64,000 nt of DNA from Marinobacterium arenosum (lineage in GTDB: Bacteria > Pseudomonadota > Gammaproteobacteria > Pseudomonadales > Balneatricaceae), in contig NZ_JAILYN010000023.1 of the NCBI RefSeq assembly GCF_019795155.1, forward strand, positions 1 through 64,000, given 5' to 3'. Positions 25,044 through 34,871 of the stretch are shown here, piece after piece. The notes beneath the pieces are model-generated. The model was not told where the DNA came from. It worked only from the letters and a program-made list of their open reading frames with translations, and did not search any database. The translations under genes were made by a program, and so were the position numbers. Position 1 is the first letter of the stretch. The number at the start of each line of letters is the position of its first letter.

Positions 25044-26771
25044 ATGATACGTACCGCTTTTCTTCTGTTGCTGTTATGCGTGCTGGGCGTGGGCCAGGCC
25101 GTTGCCGAGCCGTTGCTCCGGGTTCAGGTGCAGGGCCTGGCGGCGCCGCTGGAGCAGAATGTCCGCAACAGCCTGGGTATCGTCGCGCTGGATGGCCAGC
25201 CGGTGGCCAGCGAGAGCCGCTTGCGTTATCTGCACCGGCGGGCGAAACGGGAGATCGGGCGGGCGTTGGAGCCGTTCGGGTACTACCGGCCAGCGGTGGA
25301 GGCGCGGTTGACCCTGCAGGAGGGTGAATGGCGGGCGAATTACCAGATCGATAGCGGGCCGCCGCTGCCGATCGGCAGCGCCGATCTGCAACTGCTCGGC
25401 CCCGGCGCCGACGAACCGGCATTTGCCAGCTTGATCCTCGATGCCAACCTCAAGCCGGGCCAGACCCTGGTGCATGCCGACTACGAACGGCTCAAGCAGC
25501 AGCTGCAGTCGGCGGCGCTGGAGCTGGGCTATTACCAGGCGGTATTCCAGCGCCGCCAGGTCCGGGTGGACCTGGCCGCTTACCAGGCCGATATCGCGCT
25601 GCATTTCGCCAGCGGGCCACGCTTTCGGGTTGGCGAAATCCGTTTCAGTCCGACGCCGCTGAATGAGGGCCTGCTGCGGCGCTATCTGCAGTTCCAGCCC
25701 GGTGATCCGCTCAGCAATAGCGCCTTGCTGGAGCTGCAGGGGGCACTGCTCGATGCCGACCTGTTCAACCAGGTCGAGGTACGACCGCGCTGGAAAGCAG
25801 CGGAAGACCTGCGGGTGCCGATCGACGTAGAACTGGCGATGCGGCCGCGCAGTCGCTACCAGTTCGGCCTCGGTTACGGTACTGATACCGGCGCCCGCGC
25901 CAAGGCGGCGCTGCAGCGCCGCTGGGTCAATGCCCGGGGCCATCAGTTCAACAGCCAGCTGCTGATCTCCCAGATCCTGACCGACCTGTCCGCCGAATAC
26001 CTGATTCCCGGCCAGCGGCCGCAATTCGACCGCTACGCGCTGCGCACCGGCTATCGCGACGAGAACTCTGAGACGGTCGACGCCCGCACCCTGTCGCTGG
26101 GGGTATCGCGCCAACAGCAGCAGGGCGAATGGCAACGGCTGGCGTCGCTGGACTGGGAGCAGGAGACCTTCAGCTTCGAGCAGCAGCATGAACAGACCCA
26201 GTTTCTGCTGCCACGGCTGAGCTGGTCGAAGATCTCCACGCCGGATCGGCTCAACGTACAGCAGGGCTACCGCATCTCGCTGCAGCTGCTGGCCGCCAGC
26301 CGGGCGCTGCTGTCGGAGACCGACCTGCTGCAGGCCCGGCTCAGCGGCAAATGGGTGCATGGTTTCGGCGAGCGCTGGCGGCTGATCGCCCGCGGTGAGC
26401 TGGGCGCCAGCTGGGTGGACGATTTCGACCGGGTACCGGCGACCCTGCGCTTCTTTGCCGGCGGCGACGCCAGTGTGCGCGGTTACGACTACCAGAGCCT
26501 GGGCCCGGTTTCGGCGGCGGGCGACGTGATCGGTGGCCAGCACCTGCTGGTGGGCAGCCTGGAGGCGGACTACCGGCTGGCCGGCGCCTGGTCGGTGGCG
26601 GCCTTCGTCGACCAGGGCAACGCCTTCAACGATCTGGATGTGGGGCTGAAAACCGGTGTCGGCTTCGGCGTGCGCTGGCACTCGCCGGTCGGCCCGGTGC
26701 GGGTCGATCTGGCGACGCCGCTGGACGAGGGCGGTCTGCGGCTGCACTTCACCCTGGGGCCTGACCTCTGA
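25044..26771 (+). CDS. tamA: Translocation and assembly module TamA (Omp85 family)
   Basis: TamA is an outer-membrane Omp85 protein that works with TamB in outer-membrane assembly and lipid or protein traffic across the periplasm. The 575-residue product has a Sec signal (residues 1-21, AVA then E), three POTRA-like domains (about residues 22-265) and a C-terminal 16-strand barrel whose last strands contain the VRGYDYQSLGP segment (the RGY/F motif of lid loop 6) and end in LHFTLGPDL. Length agrees with TamA of other gammaproteobacteria. The stop codon overlaps the tamB ATG (TGATG), so the two are coupled, the usual arrangement. Confidence 0.95.
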   Translation: MIRTAFLLLLLCVLGVGQAVAEPLLRVQVQGLAAPLEQNVRNSLGIVALDGQPVASESRLRYLHRRAKREIGRALEPFGYYRPAVEARLTLQEGEWRANYQIDSGPPLPIGSADLQLLGPGADEPAFASLILDANLKPGQTLVHADYERLKQQLQSAALELGYYQAVFQRRQVRVDLAAYQADIALHFASGPRFRVGEIRFSPTPLNEGLLRRYLQFQPGDPLSNSALLELQGALLDADLFNQVEVRPRWKAAEDLRVPIDVELAMRPRSRYQFGLGYGTDTGARAKAALQRRWVNARGHQFNSQLLISQILTDLSAEYLIPGQRPQFDRYALRTGYRDENSETVDARTLSLGVSRQQQQGEWQRLASLDWEQETFSFEQQHEQTQFLLPRLSWSKISTPDRLNVQQGYRISLQLLAASRALLSETDLLQARLSGKWVHGFGERWRLIARGELGASWVDDFDRVPATLRFFAGGDASVRGYDYQSLGPVSAAGDVIGGQHLLVGSLEADYRLAGAWSVAAFVDQGNAFNDLDVGLKTGVGFGVRWHSPVGPVRVDLATPLDEGGLRLHFTLGPDL

Positions 26772-29700
26772 TGCTGATCCGGCGCTTGTTAAAAGCCGGC
26801 GGGCTGACGGTGCTGGCACTGTTCCTGCTGCTGATCGCTTCGCTTGGCTACCTGCTGACCACCACACAGGGGGCCCGGTGGACGCTGGCGGCGGCGCAGC
26901 GCTGGCTGCCCGGCGAACTTGAGGTCGCCGAGATCGATGGCCGGCTGCTCGGGCCGCTGTCGCTGCAGCAACTGAGCTACCGTCACCCGGCGGTGCGGTT
27001 CGAACTGGCGCGGCTGTCGCTGGACTGGTCGCCGGCGGCACTCGCTGCCGGCCGGCTGAGTATCCAGCGGCTGCAGCTGGAATCCCCCCACCTGTTTTTA
27101 CCCGATGCGCCCGACCAGACTGACTCGGACAATGGTGCTGAAGCCATGCAGTTGCCGGATCTGAGCCTGCCGCTGGCGGTGGATCTGCAACAGCTGCAGA
27201 TCGCCGATCTGCTTGTTCGGCAGGGCGAAGCAAGTTTGCTGGAGCAGGGCGAGCTGCAGCTGCAACTGACCCTGGATCGCGAGCGGTTGACCATCGCGCG
27301 GTTCGAAGCCGGCTTGCCGCAGGGCCATATTCAGCTGGTCGGCAGTCTGCAGCCGCAGGGCGATTTCCCGCTGCAATTCGAGACCCGCTGGCAGCTGAAC
27401 CTGCCGGAGCAGCCGCCGTTGCAGGGGCAGGGAACGGTCGCTGGCACGCTGAACCGGCTGGAGCTGGTCCAGCAGCTGTCCGGCCTGGCGCAGGCGCAAT
27501 TGATGGCCGAGCTGATCGAGCCGCTGGCCGAGCTGCGCTGGCAGCTGAGCCTGCGCGAGCTGCAGCTGGAACCGGGCCGTTTCGTCGAGGGGCTGGCCGA
27601 TGCGCCGCTGCGTGCCAACCTGAACGGCAGCGGCGACCTGCAACACGCCAAGCTGAACGGCCAGCTCAGTAGCCGCCTGCCGGAACTGGGGGCAACCGAA
27701 TGGGCGTTTGACGCCGCTGTCGATACCGAACGGCTACAGCTGGCGCAACTGCAGCTCCATCTGCCAGACACCGGCAGTACCCTGCGCGTACAGGGATCGG
27801 TCGAGCAGCCACTCGAGAGTGCACATCTGGATCTGACCGGCCAGTGGCTGGCGCTGGCCTATCCGTTCAGCGGCCCGGCCGACTACCGCAGCCGGCAGGG
27901 CCGCTTCCGGCTGCGGGGGCCGCTGGCCGACTACCGGCTCAGCGCCGATGCCGACCTCAGCGGCCGGCAGCTGCCGGCGCTGCGGCTGGCGCTGCAGGCG
28001 CAAGGGTCGCTCGAAGGTTTCCGCCAGGCGGAGCTGGTGGCGCAGGGGTTGGATGGGCAACTGACCGCCAAGGGACAGCTGCGCTGGCTGCCGCAGTTGA
28101 ACTGGCAACTGGCGTTCAGCGGCGAGGGACTGAACCCGGCCGAGCTGCTGCCGCAGTGGTCCGGCGCCCTGGCGCTGCAGGCGACCAGTCGGGGCGGCAT
28201 CGACGCGGGGCGGTTCGGGTTTGATCTTCGGCTGAGTTCGCTCAGTGGCCAGCTGAACGACCTGCCGCTGGCCGGCCACGCCGATCTGGCGCTGTCGGAC
28301 GGCCGCTGGCTGGTGCGTCAGCTGGAGCTGCGCGCGCTGGGGGCTTCGCTGACCGCCAGCGGTGAGCTGGCCGAGCAGTTGGCGCTGCAGTGGCGGCTGT
28401 CGGCGCCGCAGCTCGGCCGTATTTTGCCGAGTGCAACCGGCCAGCTGACCGCCGACGGTCAGCTGCGCGGTACTCCGGGCCAGCCGCACCTGCGTGCGCG
28501 GCTCGATGCCGACCGGCTGCGCTGGCAGGCCTATGCACTGCAACAACTAAGTGCCGACATACAACTGGATCTCAGCGGCGCGAAACGCTCCGAGTTGCAG
28601 CTTGACGGGCGGGCGCTGGAGCTGGCCGGTCTGCGTTGGGACCGCGTTGAACTGCAGGGTACCGGCACTCCGGCGCAGCATCGGCTGGCGCTGTCGCTGA
28701 GCGGCGAGGCGTTGCCGGTCAAGCTGGCACTCAGCGGTGGTTGGGGCGCCTCTGGAGGGCAAACGCCGGCCTGGCAGGGTGAGATCGGGCAGTTCGAACT
28801 GAGACCGGCCAATCTTGGCCACTGGCAGCTGCGTGAAGCGAGCGCGCTGCTGCTGGCGGCCGACCGGGCGCGGCTGGCACCGCTCTGTCTGCACCGTCCG
28901 GCGGCGGATGGGGAGCTCTGTGTCCGTGGCCGCTGGCAGGGAGCGGATCGGCTGGCGGCCGCGCTGGAACTGCAGCAGCTGCCGCTGGCGCTGGCGGAGC
29001 CCTGGCTGCCGGCGGACAGTCGTCTGCAGGGAGCGCTCAGTGGCCGGGCCGAGCTGCAGCTGGGCAGCGGCGCGCCGCAACTGCGGGCCGACTTCCGGCT
29101 GCCCGGCGGCCGGCTGGAGCTGGCGGATCAGCCGTTGGCGCTGGAGCTGCGCCAGCTGACCCTGAACGCCGACAGCGCCGACGATCGGCTGGACAGTCGC
29201 TTGAGCCTGGAGCTGGCGCAACCGCCCGGCCAGCTGAGCGGCGAACTGGCGGTCGCCGGCCTGAGCGGTCCGCAGCGGTTGACCGGGCAGCTGCAGGCGG
29301 AGCTGCCCGAACTGGCCTTCGTGTCGCTGTTCGTGCCGGAGCTGCAAATGGTCGAAGGCCGCCTGCAAGGGGATCTCCGGCTGTCCGGCCAGCTGCGTCA
29401 GCCGCAGCTGAGCGGACGGCTCCAGCTGAGCGAGGGGGCCGCCGAGGTGCCGGCATTGGGGCTTCGCCTGCAGCAGATCGAGATGGCACTGAAAGAGCTG
29501 CCGGATCAGCAGATGCAGTTGATCGGCACGCTCAACTCCGGCGAGGGCAGGTTGGCGCTGGACGGTCGTTTCGAACCGCTGGCCCGGCGCGGTGAGATAC
29601 GGCTGAAAGGCGAGCGGGTCCAGGCGGTCGCCACCGAGCAGGTGCAAGCCTGGATCTCGCCCGATCTACAGCTGGAAGTGAGTCCGCAGCTGGCACGCCT

Positions 29701-30544
29701 GACCGGCGAGGTCCGGGTGCCGGAGGCGCATATCAAGCCGCCGCGGATCAGCAGCGCACAGCGGGTCTCGCCGGATGTGGTGGTGATCCGCGATGGCGGC
29801 GAGCAGACCCGTGCCAGCGGCGGCGGGCCTGAGATCGCCGCCGATCTGCGGCTGGTGCTGGGCGATAAGGTCTGGGTGGAGGCGTTTGGCTTCAACGGCC
29901 GTCTGGAGGGCAACCTGCGGTTGGAGGAGGATGCGCGCCGGGCGACCCGGGCCAGCGGCGTGGTCCAGGTGGCAGCCGGTCAGTACCGGATCTACGGCCA
30001 GGATCTGGCGATCGAGCGCGGCAGCCTGCTGTACAGCGGCGGGCCGGTCGACAACCCGGGGCTCGATCTGCGTGTCAGCCGCAAGGTGGATCAGGTCACC
30101 GCCGGCGCCCGGGTCGGCGGTACCCTGCGCACGCCCACTCTGCAGCTGTTCTCCGATCCGGCAATGCCGGAGAGCAGCCAGCTCTCCTACCTGGTATTTG
30201 GTCGCCCGCCCGGCGGGGCCGGCAGCGATACCAACGAGCAGCAACTGCTGCTGAAGGCGGCCTCGGCGCTGGTCCTCAAAGGCAGTGGCGATATCACCGA
30301 CAGCCTGGCCGACACCTTCCAGCTCGACGAGCTGAGCCTGGACAGCGCCGGCGATGCCGGCTCCACCTCGCTGTTTATCGGCAAGTACCTGTCGCCGAGG
30401 CTCTATGTGAAATATGGTGTCGGCCTGCTGGAGCCGGCCAGCACCTTCATCATGCGCTACCAGCTGAGCAAGCGCTGGAGCCTGGAGTCCCAGGCCAGTA
30501 GCGAGGGCAGTGGCACCGACCTGATCTTCACGCTGGAGCGCTGA
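26771..30544 (+). CDS. tamB: Translocation and assembly module TamB (DUF490)
   Basis: TamB is a very long inner-membrane-anchored protein that spans the periplasm as a beta-taco groove and partners with TamA. The 1257-residue product begins with an N-terminal membrane anchor (about residues 10-32), then a long run of amphipathic beta-strands rich in Leu, Gln, Arg and Gly, and the conserved C-terminal DUF490/TamB domain: AEVRVPEAHIKPP-like strands, GLDLRVSRKVD, LFSDPAMPESSQLSYLVFGRP and GKYLSPRLYVKYGVGL. It starts at the last base of the tamA stop. Composition matches that of neighbours despite the many repeated LQL-type triplets. Confidence 0.96.
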   Translation: MLIRRLLKAGGLTVLALFLLLIASLGYLLTTTQGARWTLAAAQRWLPGELEVAEIDGRLLGPLSLQQLSYRHPAVRFELARLSLDWSPAALAAGRLSIQRLQLESPHLFLPDAPDQTDSDNGAEAMQLPDLSLPLAVDLQQLQIADLLVRQGEASLLEQGELQLQLTLDRERLTIARFEAGLPQGHIQLVGSLQPQGDFPLQFETRWQLNLPEQPPLQGQGTVAGTLNRLELVQQLSGLAQAQLMAELIEPLAELRWQLSLRELQLEPGRFVEGLADAPLRANLNGSGDLQHAKLNGQLSSRLPELGATEWAFDAAVDTERLQLAQLQLHLPDTGSTLRVQGSVEQPLESAHLDLTGQWLALAYPFSGPADYRSRQGRFRLRGPLADYRLSADADLSGRQLPALRLALQAQGSLEGFRQAELVAQGLDGQLTAKGQLRWLPQLNWQLAFSGEGLNPAELLPQWSGALALQATSRGGIDAGRFGFDLRLSSLSGQLNDLPLAGHADLALSDGRWLVRQLELRALGASLTASGELAEQLALQWRLSAPQLGRILPSATGQLTADGQLRGTPGQPHLRARLDADRLRWQAYALQQLSADIQLDLSGAKRSELQLDGRALELAGLRWDRVELQGTGTPAQHRLALSLSGEALPVKLALSGGWGASGGQTPAWQGEIGQFELRPANLGHWQLREASALLLAADRARLAPLCLHRPAADGELCVRGRWQGADRLAAALELQQLPLALAEPWLPADSRLQGALSGRAELQLGSGAPQLRADFRLPGGRLELADQPLALELRQLTLNADSADDRLDSRLSLELAQPPGQLSGELAVAGLSGPQRLTGQLQAELPELAFVSLFVPELQMVEGRLQGDLRLSGQLRQPQLSGRLQLSEGAAEVPALGLRLQQIEMALKELPDQQMQLIGTLNSGEGRLALDGRFEPLARRGEIRLKGERVQAVATEQVQAWISPDLQLEVSPQLARLTGEVRVPEAHIKPPRISSAQRVSPDVVVIRDGGEQTRASGGGPEIAADLRLVLGDKVWVEAFGFNGRLEGNLRLEEDARRATRASGVVQVAAGQYRIYGQDLAIERGSLLYSGGPVDNPGLDLRVSRKVDQVTAGARVGGTLRTPTLQLFSDPAMPESSQLSYLVFGRPPGGAGSDTNEQQLLLKAASALVLKGSGDITDSLADTFQLDELSLDSAGDAGSTSLFIGKYLSPRLYVKYGVGLLEPASTFIMRYQLSKRWSLESQASSEGSGTDLIFTLER

Positions 30545-30730
30545 TTCTGCTGTGCCTGGCTTTTCAGGGGCGGGCCAGCAAGCTTTACGCTGATTTGTCG
30601 ACCGGCCATGCTTCCTATCCGCCACGGAAAAGGGAATAGCATTGAATAACGGCCGGGTCAGTCCGATATTGTCGATCCGCTTTGAACTGGTCGCTGATGG
30701 CTCGGCAACGAAGGCGGGAGGAGTGGGGAG

Positions 30731-31201
30731 ATGACCGAAATCACCGAAAAAACGACCGAAGCCTGGCTGGCGCAAGCGAACCGGCTGTTCGCCATGCCGA
30801 AGCCGGCCCACTTCACCAACTACCGTCACTGTTGCGAATGTGCCGAGCATGACGCCACCCTCTGCGGCAGCAGCGTCGAGCGGATCGGTCTGGCGGAGCT
30901 GGGCAGCCCGGCCTGGGACCCGCTCTGCTTCGCCACGGTCGATGGACTCAAGTATTACCTGCCGGCGATGGTGCGGCTCAGCCTGACCACTCTCGACGAC
31001 GCGTTCTACCTGGCGCAGATGCTGTTCCACCTGATTCGCGACGGTGAGGGCAACGACTTGGTGTGCGCCTGCAGCGCCGAGCAACGCCGCTTTATCTGCG
31101 ATCTGCTCGCTTATCTGCTGGACAACCATACCGCGCAGATCGATGCGGCGTTGTGCGGCGACCAGCTGTTGATGGCGCACGATATCTGGTCGTTGCAATA
31201 A
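30731..31201 (+). CDS. Conserved hypothetical protein with a Cys-rich HCCECAEHD segment
   Basis: The 156-residue protein contains FTNYRHCCECAEHDATL (about residues 30-46), a motif I have seen in a small family of uncharacterised bacterial proteins, possibly the DUF6714 type, although I cannot confirm that assignment. Further conserved-looking parts are SPAWDPLCFATVDGLKYYLPAMVRLSL and the C-terminal helix with LAYLLDNH. No signal peptide or membrane segment is present. The His/Cys cluster could bind a metal. The ATG follows GGAGGAGTGGGGAG, a strong ribosome site. It sits between tamB and the sensor kinase gene, with no obvious partner. Confidence 0.7.
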   Translation: MTEITEKTTEAWLAQANRLFAMPKPAHFTNYRHCCECAEHDATLCGSSVERIGLAELGSPAWDPLCFATVDGLKYYLPAMVRLSLTTLDDAFYLAQMLFHLIRDGEGNDLVCACSAEQRRFICDLLAYLLDNHTAQIDAALCGDQLLMAHDIWSLQ

Positions 31202-31294
31202 ACCGCCGAACCAAAATCGTTGTTCAGGGGTGCGTAAGCTTCATTGCCATGCTAAAAACGGGAGTTCTCCAGCTGTCGTAGGGATTGCCATCAG

Positions 31295-33547
31295 GTGTTC
31301 ACAGGGATAGATCGTCAGGCCGGCCGAAGCGAAACTGGCAACCGACGCGCCATCGTCGGCGGTTTGTTGATCGGCTTTCTGGTGCTGAGCGCGCTGGTGT
31401 TGTGGGTGACTGCGCGGTTAAGCGTGGAATCCTCGCACAGCCAGTTGCGGCAGAACAGCAGCCACCTGCTGGAGCTGTACCGTAAGGCTCTGGAGTCAGA
31501 ACTTGAGCGACACGCCTACCTGCCGCTCACCCTGGCCGGCAATCGCGATGTGATCGGGCTGCTGCTGAACAGTGGCAACTATCCCCGCCAATATGACCTG
31601 AACCTCTACCTGGAGCGGATCAGCCGTGGCACCGATGCCCTGGCGGTCTATCTGCTCGACCGTGAAGGGAATACCCTGGCCTCCAGCAACTGGCGCAGCG
31701 ATACCAGCTACGTCGGCCACAACTACAGTTTCCGGCCCTACTTCCAGCAGGCGATGCTGGGCAACAGCTTCCGCTACTTCGCAATCGGCGCCACCACCCA
31801 TATACCGGGACTGTTTATCTCCTATCCGGTCAAATTGGGAGACCAGGTTATCGGCGTGGTGGCGATCAAGGTCAGCATGGCGTCGCTGGAGAAGGCCTGG
31901 GCGGTTGAGGGCACCGAACGGGTGGCTGTCAGCGACAACCACGGCGTCGTCTTCGCCAGCAATGTACCGGACTGGTTGTTTCGGAGCACAGGGCCGCTGT
32001 CTCCACAACAGCTCGCTCAACTGGAACTGGAGCAGAAGTATCAGCAACGCCAGATCGATCGGCTGGGCCTGCAGGAATCCTCGTTCTGGGGCATCGACGG
32101 CGGGCGGCTCGTCCAGTTGCCAGCTGGGCCGGCCGGCGAGCGCTTGACCCGTTACCTGCTGCAACAGGTCCAGCTGGCCGAGACGCCCTGGACGCTCAGT
32201 ATCTTTACGCCACTGACCCCCCTTGTGCAGACGCTCATTCAGCGCCTGACCATCAGCATCACCCTGCTGCTGGTACTGCTGATGCTGATCGGGGTTGTTT
32301 GGCAACGGCACCGGAGCCGGTTGGAGCAGAACCGACTCGAACAGCTGCGTCAGCAACAGCTGAAGGAGCGGGATCAGCAGCAGAAAGCGATCATCGACCA
32401 TACCGGGGCGGGCTTGATTCTGACCGACGAGGACGGGCGAATTCTGGATCTCAACTCAACCGTGGTTCGGCTGTTGGGGCTGTATGGCCGGCAGGTGGTC
32501 GGCCAGCCACTGGCGTCGCTGCTGGCCGAGCGCGACCGTTGTCTACTGCAGCGTGCGATGAAGCAACTCTACCGAAATGGGCAGCAGAGCCCGCTGTTGG
32601 AATTGCACCCGGCGTATGGCGAAACCGATCCGGTGGAGCTGCAGCTCAGCCGGCTGCTACTGCAAGATCAGGTAAGACTGCTGATAACGGTGCACGATAT
32701 CCGGCAGCTGAAGTGGGCGCAGGCGGCATTGAAGCAGGCCCATGACCAACTGGAGCAGCGGGTGCAGCAGCGTACTCGTCAGTTGCAGCAGGCCCAGCAG
32801 GAGCTGATCCAGTCCAGCAAACTGGCGGCACTGGGCCAGATGTCGGCGGGTATCGCCCATGAGTTGAACCAGCCGCTGGCGGCGCTGCGTACCTTTGCCT
32901 CCAGCGGCGGCTTGCTGCTGCAGCGACAACAGTACGATCAGGCGCGGGTTAACTTCGAGCGGATCGGTGCGCTGGCCGAACGGGTTGGCCGGCTGACAGG
33001 GCAGTTGAAGATCCTTGCCCGTAAGAACAGCGGCGGTTGTGAGGCGGTCGAGCTAAGTGCCGCGCTGGACGCCGCGCTGGAGGTGATGGGACCGGTACTG
33101 CAGCGCGGCGATGTCCGTCTGATCCGTAAGCTGCCGGCCGCGCTGCCGCCGGTCTGGGCGGAATCGGTGCAGCTGGAGCAGGTGTTGATCAATCTGCTCA
33201 GCAACGCCTGTGACGCGGTCGCCGAAGTCGCACAGCCAACCATCGAGTTGAGTGTGGCGCAACGACAAACGCGGTTGGTTATATGCATCCGCGATAACGG
33301 TGTCGGTATAACGGAGCAACAGCTGCCACACCTGTTCGATCCGTTTTTTACCACCAAGGAGGTCGGCCAGGGGCTGGGCCTCGGGCTGGCGATCGTCGAC
33401 GGAATTATTCGCAGCTGGGGCGGCACTATCGAAGCCGAACCTCAATCCCAAGGCGCTGTTTTCACGTTGCAGTTGCCGATAGAGAGCGCACAACAGTTGG
33501 AAGATCTGCATGAGCAACCTGACCAAAGGCCAGATTCTGCTGGTTGA
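31295..33547 (+). CDS. DctB-like sensor histidine kinase
   Basis: The 750-residue protein has an N-terminal membrane helix (about 18-42), a periplasmic dCache-like sensor region (about 45-305), a second membrane helix (about 315-335), a PAS-like region, a coiled coil (about 480-510) and a HisKA/HATPase core. The phosphorylated His is in the H-box IAHELNQPLAALR, near residue 522; NLLSNACDAV is the N-box and NGVGI and GLGLGLAIVDG are the G-boxes. This layout matches DctB, the C4-dicarboxylate sensor of rhizobia and pseudomonads. The GTG start at 31295 is inferred. It overlaps the response-regulator gene by 38 bases. Its position just before a sigma-54-type TRAP operon suggests that it senses the imported dicarboxylate. 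Confidence 0.9.
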   Translation: MFTGIDRQAGRSETGNRRAIVGGLLIGFLVLSALVLWVTARLSVESSHSQLRQNSSHLLELYRKALESELERHAYLPLTLAGNRDVIGLLLNSGNYPRQYDLNLYLERISRGTDALAVYLLDREGNTLASSNWRSDTSYVGHNYSFRPYFQQAMLGNSFRYFAIGATTHIPGLFISYPVKLGDQVIGVVAIKVSMASLEKAWAVEGTERVAVSDNHGVVFASNVPDWLFRSTGPLSPQQLAQLELEQKYQQRQIDRLGLQESSFWGIDGGRLVQLPAGPAGERLTRYLLQQVQLAETPWTLSIFTPLTPLVQTLIQRLTISITLLLVLLMLIGVVWQRHRSRLEQNRLEQLRQQQLKERDQQQKAIIDHTGAGLILTDEDGRILDLNSTVVRLLGLYGRQVVGQPLASLLAERDRCLLQRAMKQLYRNGQQSPLLELHPAYGETDPVELQLSRLLLQDQVRLLITVHDIRQLKWAQAALKQAHDQLEQRVQQRTRQLQQAQQELIQSSKLAALGQMSAGIAHELNQPLAALRTFASSGGLLLQRQQYDQARVNFERIGALAERVGRLTGQLKILARKNSGGCEAVELSAALDAALEVMGPVLQRGDVRLIRKLPAALPPVWAESVQLEQVLINLLSNACDAVAEVAQPTIELSVAQRQTRLVICIRDNGVGITEQQLPHLFDPFFTTKEVGQGLGLGLAIVDGIIRSWGGTIEAEPQSQGAVFTLQLPIESAQQLEDLHEQPDQRPDSAG

Positions 33548-34871
33548 TGATGATGAGATGATGCGTGAAGCCTGTGCCCAGTGGTTGACGCTGGCCGATT
33601 ATCAGGTGGAGCAGTGTTGCGACGCCGAGCAGGCGCTGGCCTATATAGATCCGGCCTGTCCGCGCATTCTGGTCACCGATATCAAGATGCCGCGTATCGA
33701 CGGCCTGCAGTTGATGCAGCGGGTGCTGGAGATCGACCCGGCGTATCCGGTGATCCTGATGACCGGTCATGGCGATATTGCGATGGCGGTCGAGGCGATG
33801 CGCAACGGCGCGCTGGACTTCATCGAAAAGCCGTTTGCACCGGAGCGGCTGATCGAGGTCGTCGAAAAAGCGGTCGATCAGCGTAGCCGGACCCTGCAGC
33901 GGCGCCGCTTCGACGATCAGCTCAGCCAGGCCAGCGGTATCGAAGCGCTGCTGCTGGGAGATTCCGAACCGATGCTGGAGCTGCGTGAATGGGTGGAGGA
34001 CCTGGCGCAGACCCAGGTCAGCGTATTGATCAATGGCGAAACCGGCAGTGGCAAGGAGCAGGTGGCGCTGGCGTTGCACCAGTGCGGGCCGCGGGCCGCT
34101 GCGGAGTTTGTCGCCATCAACTGCGCCGCGATTCCGGAGAATATGTTCGAGAGCGAGATTTTCGGCCACGAGGCCGGTGCCTTTACCGGCGCCCTCGGCA
34201 AGCGCACCGGCAAGATGGCGTTTGCCGATGGCGGCACGCTGTTTCTGGATGAGATAGAGAGCATGCCGCTACCGCTGCAGGCCAAGCTGTTGCGGGCGAT
34301 CCAGAGCCAAGCGGTTGAACCGCTGGGCAGCAACCAGCCACAGGCGGTGGATCTGCGGTTGGTGGCGGCATCCAAGGTTGACCTGCGTACCGAAAGCGAA
34401 GCCGGTCGTTTCCGTGAAGACCTGTTCTATCGGCTCAATGTGGCGGAAGTGAATATTCCGCCCTTGCGGGAGCGACGCGAAGACATTCCGCTGCTGTTCG
34501 AGCATTTCTGCCAGTTGGCGGCCGATAAACTGGAGTTGCCGGAGTGCGAGCCGGACAGCGACGATATCCACTGCCTGATGCTGCACCGCTGGCCGGGTAA
34601 CATCCGTGAACTGAAGAATATCGCCGAGCGTTTCATCCTCGGCAATGTGCGTAAGCGCCGCTCCGTGCAGGAGATCATGGCGCAGAGCGAGCGTTTCGCC
34701 CAGCGCAGTTTCCCGGAATATGTCGAGTCCTTCGAACGCAGCCTGATCGAGCAGGCGCTGGTGCGTCATCAAGGGGATGTCAAGGCGGTGCTCGAAGCGC
34801 TCAACCTGCCGCGTCGTACCCTTAACGAGAAGATGCGCCGCTACGGCCTGGTCAGCAAAAGCTACCGCTGA
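33510..34871 (+). CDS. DctD-like sigma-54-dependent response regulator
   Basis: The 453-residue protein has a receiver domain with Asp57 as phosphoacceptor (ILVTDIKMP), a sigma-54-activating AAA+ domain and a C-terminal Fis-type helix-turn-helix (GDVKAVLEALNLPRRTLNEKM). The AAA+ part contains the Walker A GETGSGKE, the GAFTGA loop that contacts sigma-54, and LFLDEIES as Walker B. All parts needed for activation are intact. It is the partner of the preceding sensor, with which it overlaps. A -24/-12 promoter lies about 320 bases downstream, ahead of the TRAP binding-protein gene, so the target is almost certainly that operon. Confidence 0.93.
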   Translation: MSNLTKGQILLVDDDEMMREACAQWLTLADYQVEQCCDAEQALAYIDPACPRILVTDIKMPRIDGLQLMQRVLEIDPAYPVILMTGHGDIAMAVEAMRNGALDFIEKPFAPERLIEVVEKAVDQRSRTLQRRRFDDQLSQASGIEALLLGDSEPMLELREWVEDLAQTQVSVLINGETGSGKEQVALALHQCGPRAAAEFVAINCAAIPENMFESEIFGHEAGAFTGALGKRTGKMAFADGGTLFLDEIESMPLPLQAKLLRAIQSQAVEPLGSNQPQAVDLRLVAASKVDLRTESEAGRFREDLFYRLNVAEVNIPPLRERREDIPLLFEHFCQLAADKLELPECEPDSDDIHCLMLHRWPGNIRELKNIAERFILGNVRKRRSVQEIMAQSERFAQRSFPEYVESFERSLIEQALVRHQGDVKAVLEALNLPRRTLNEKMRRYGLVSKSYR

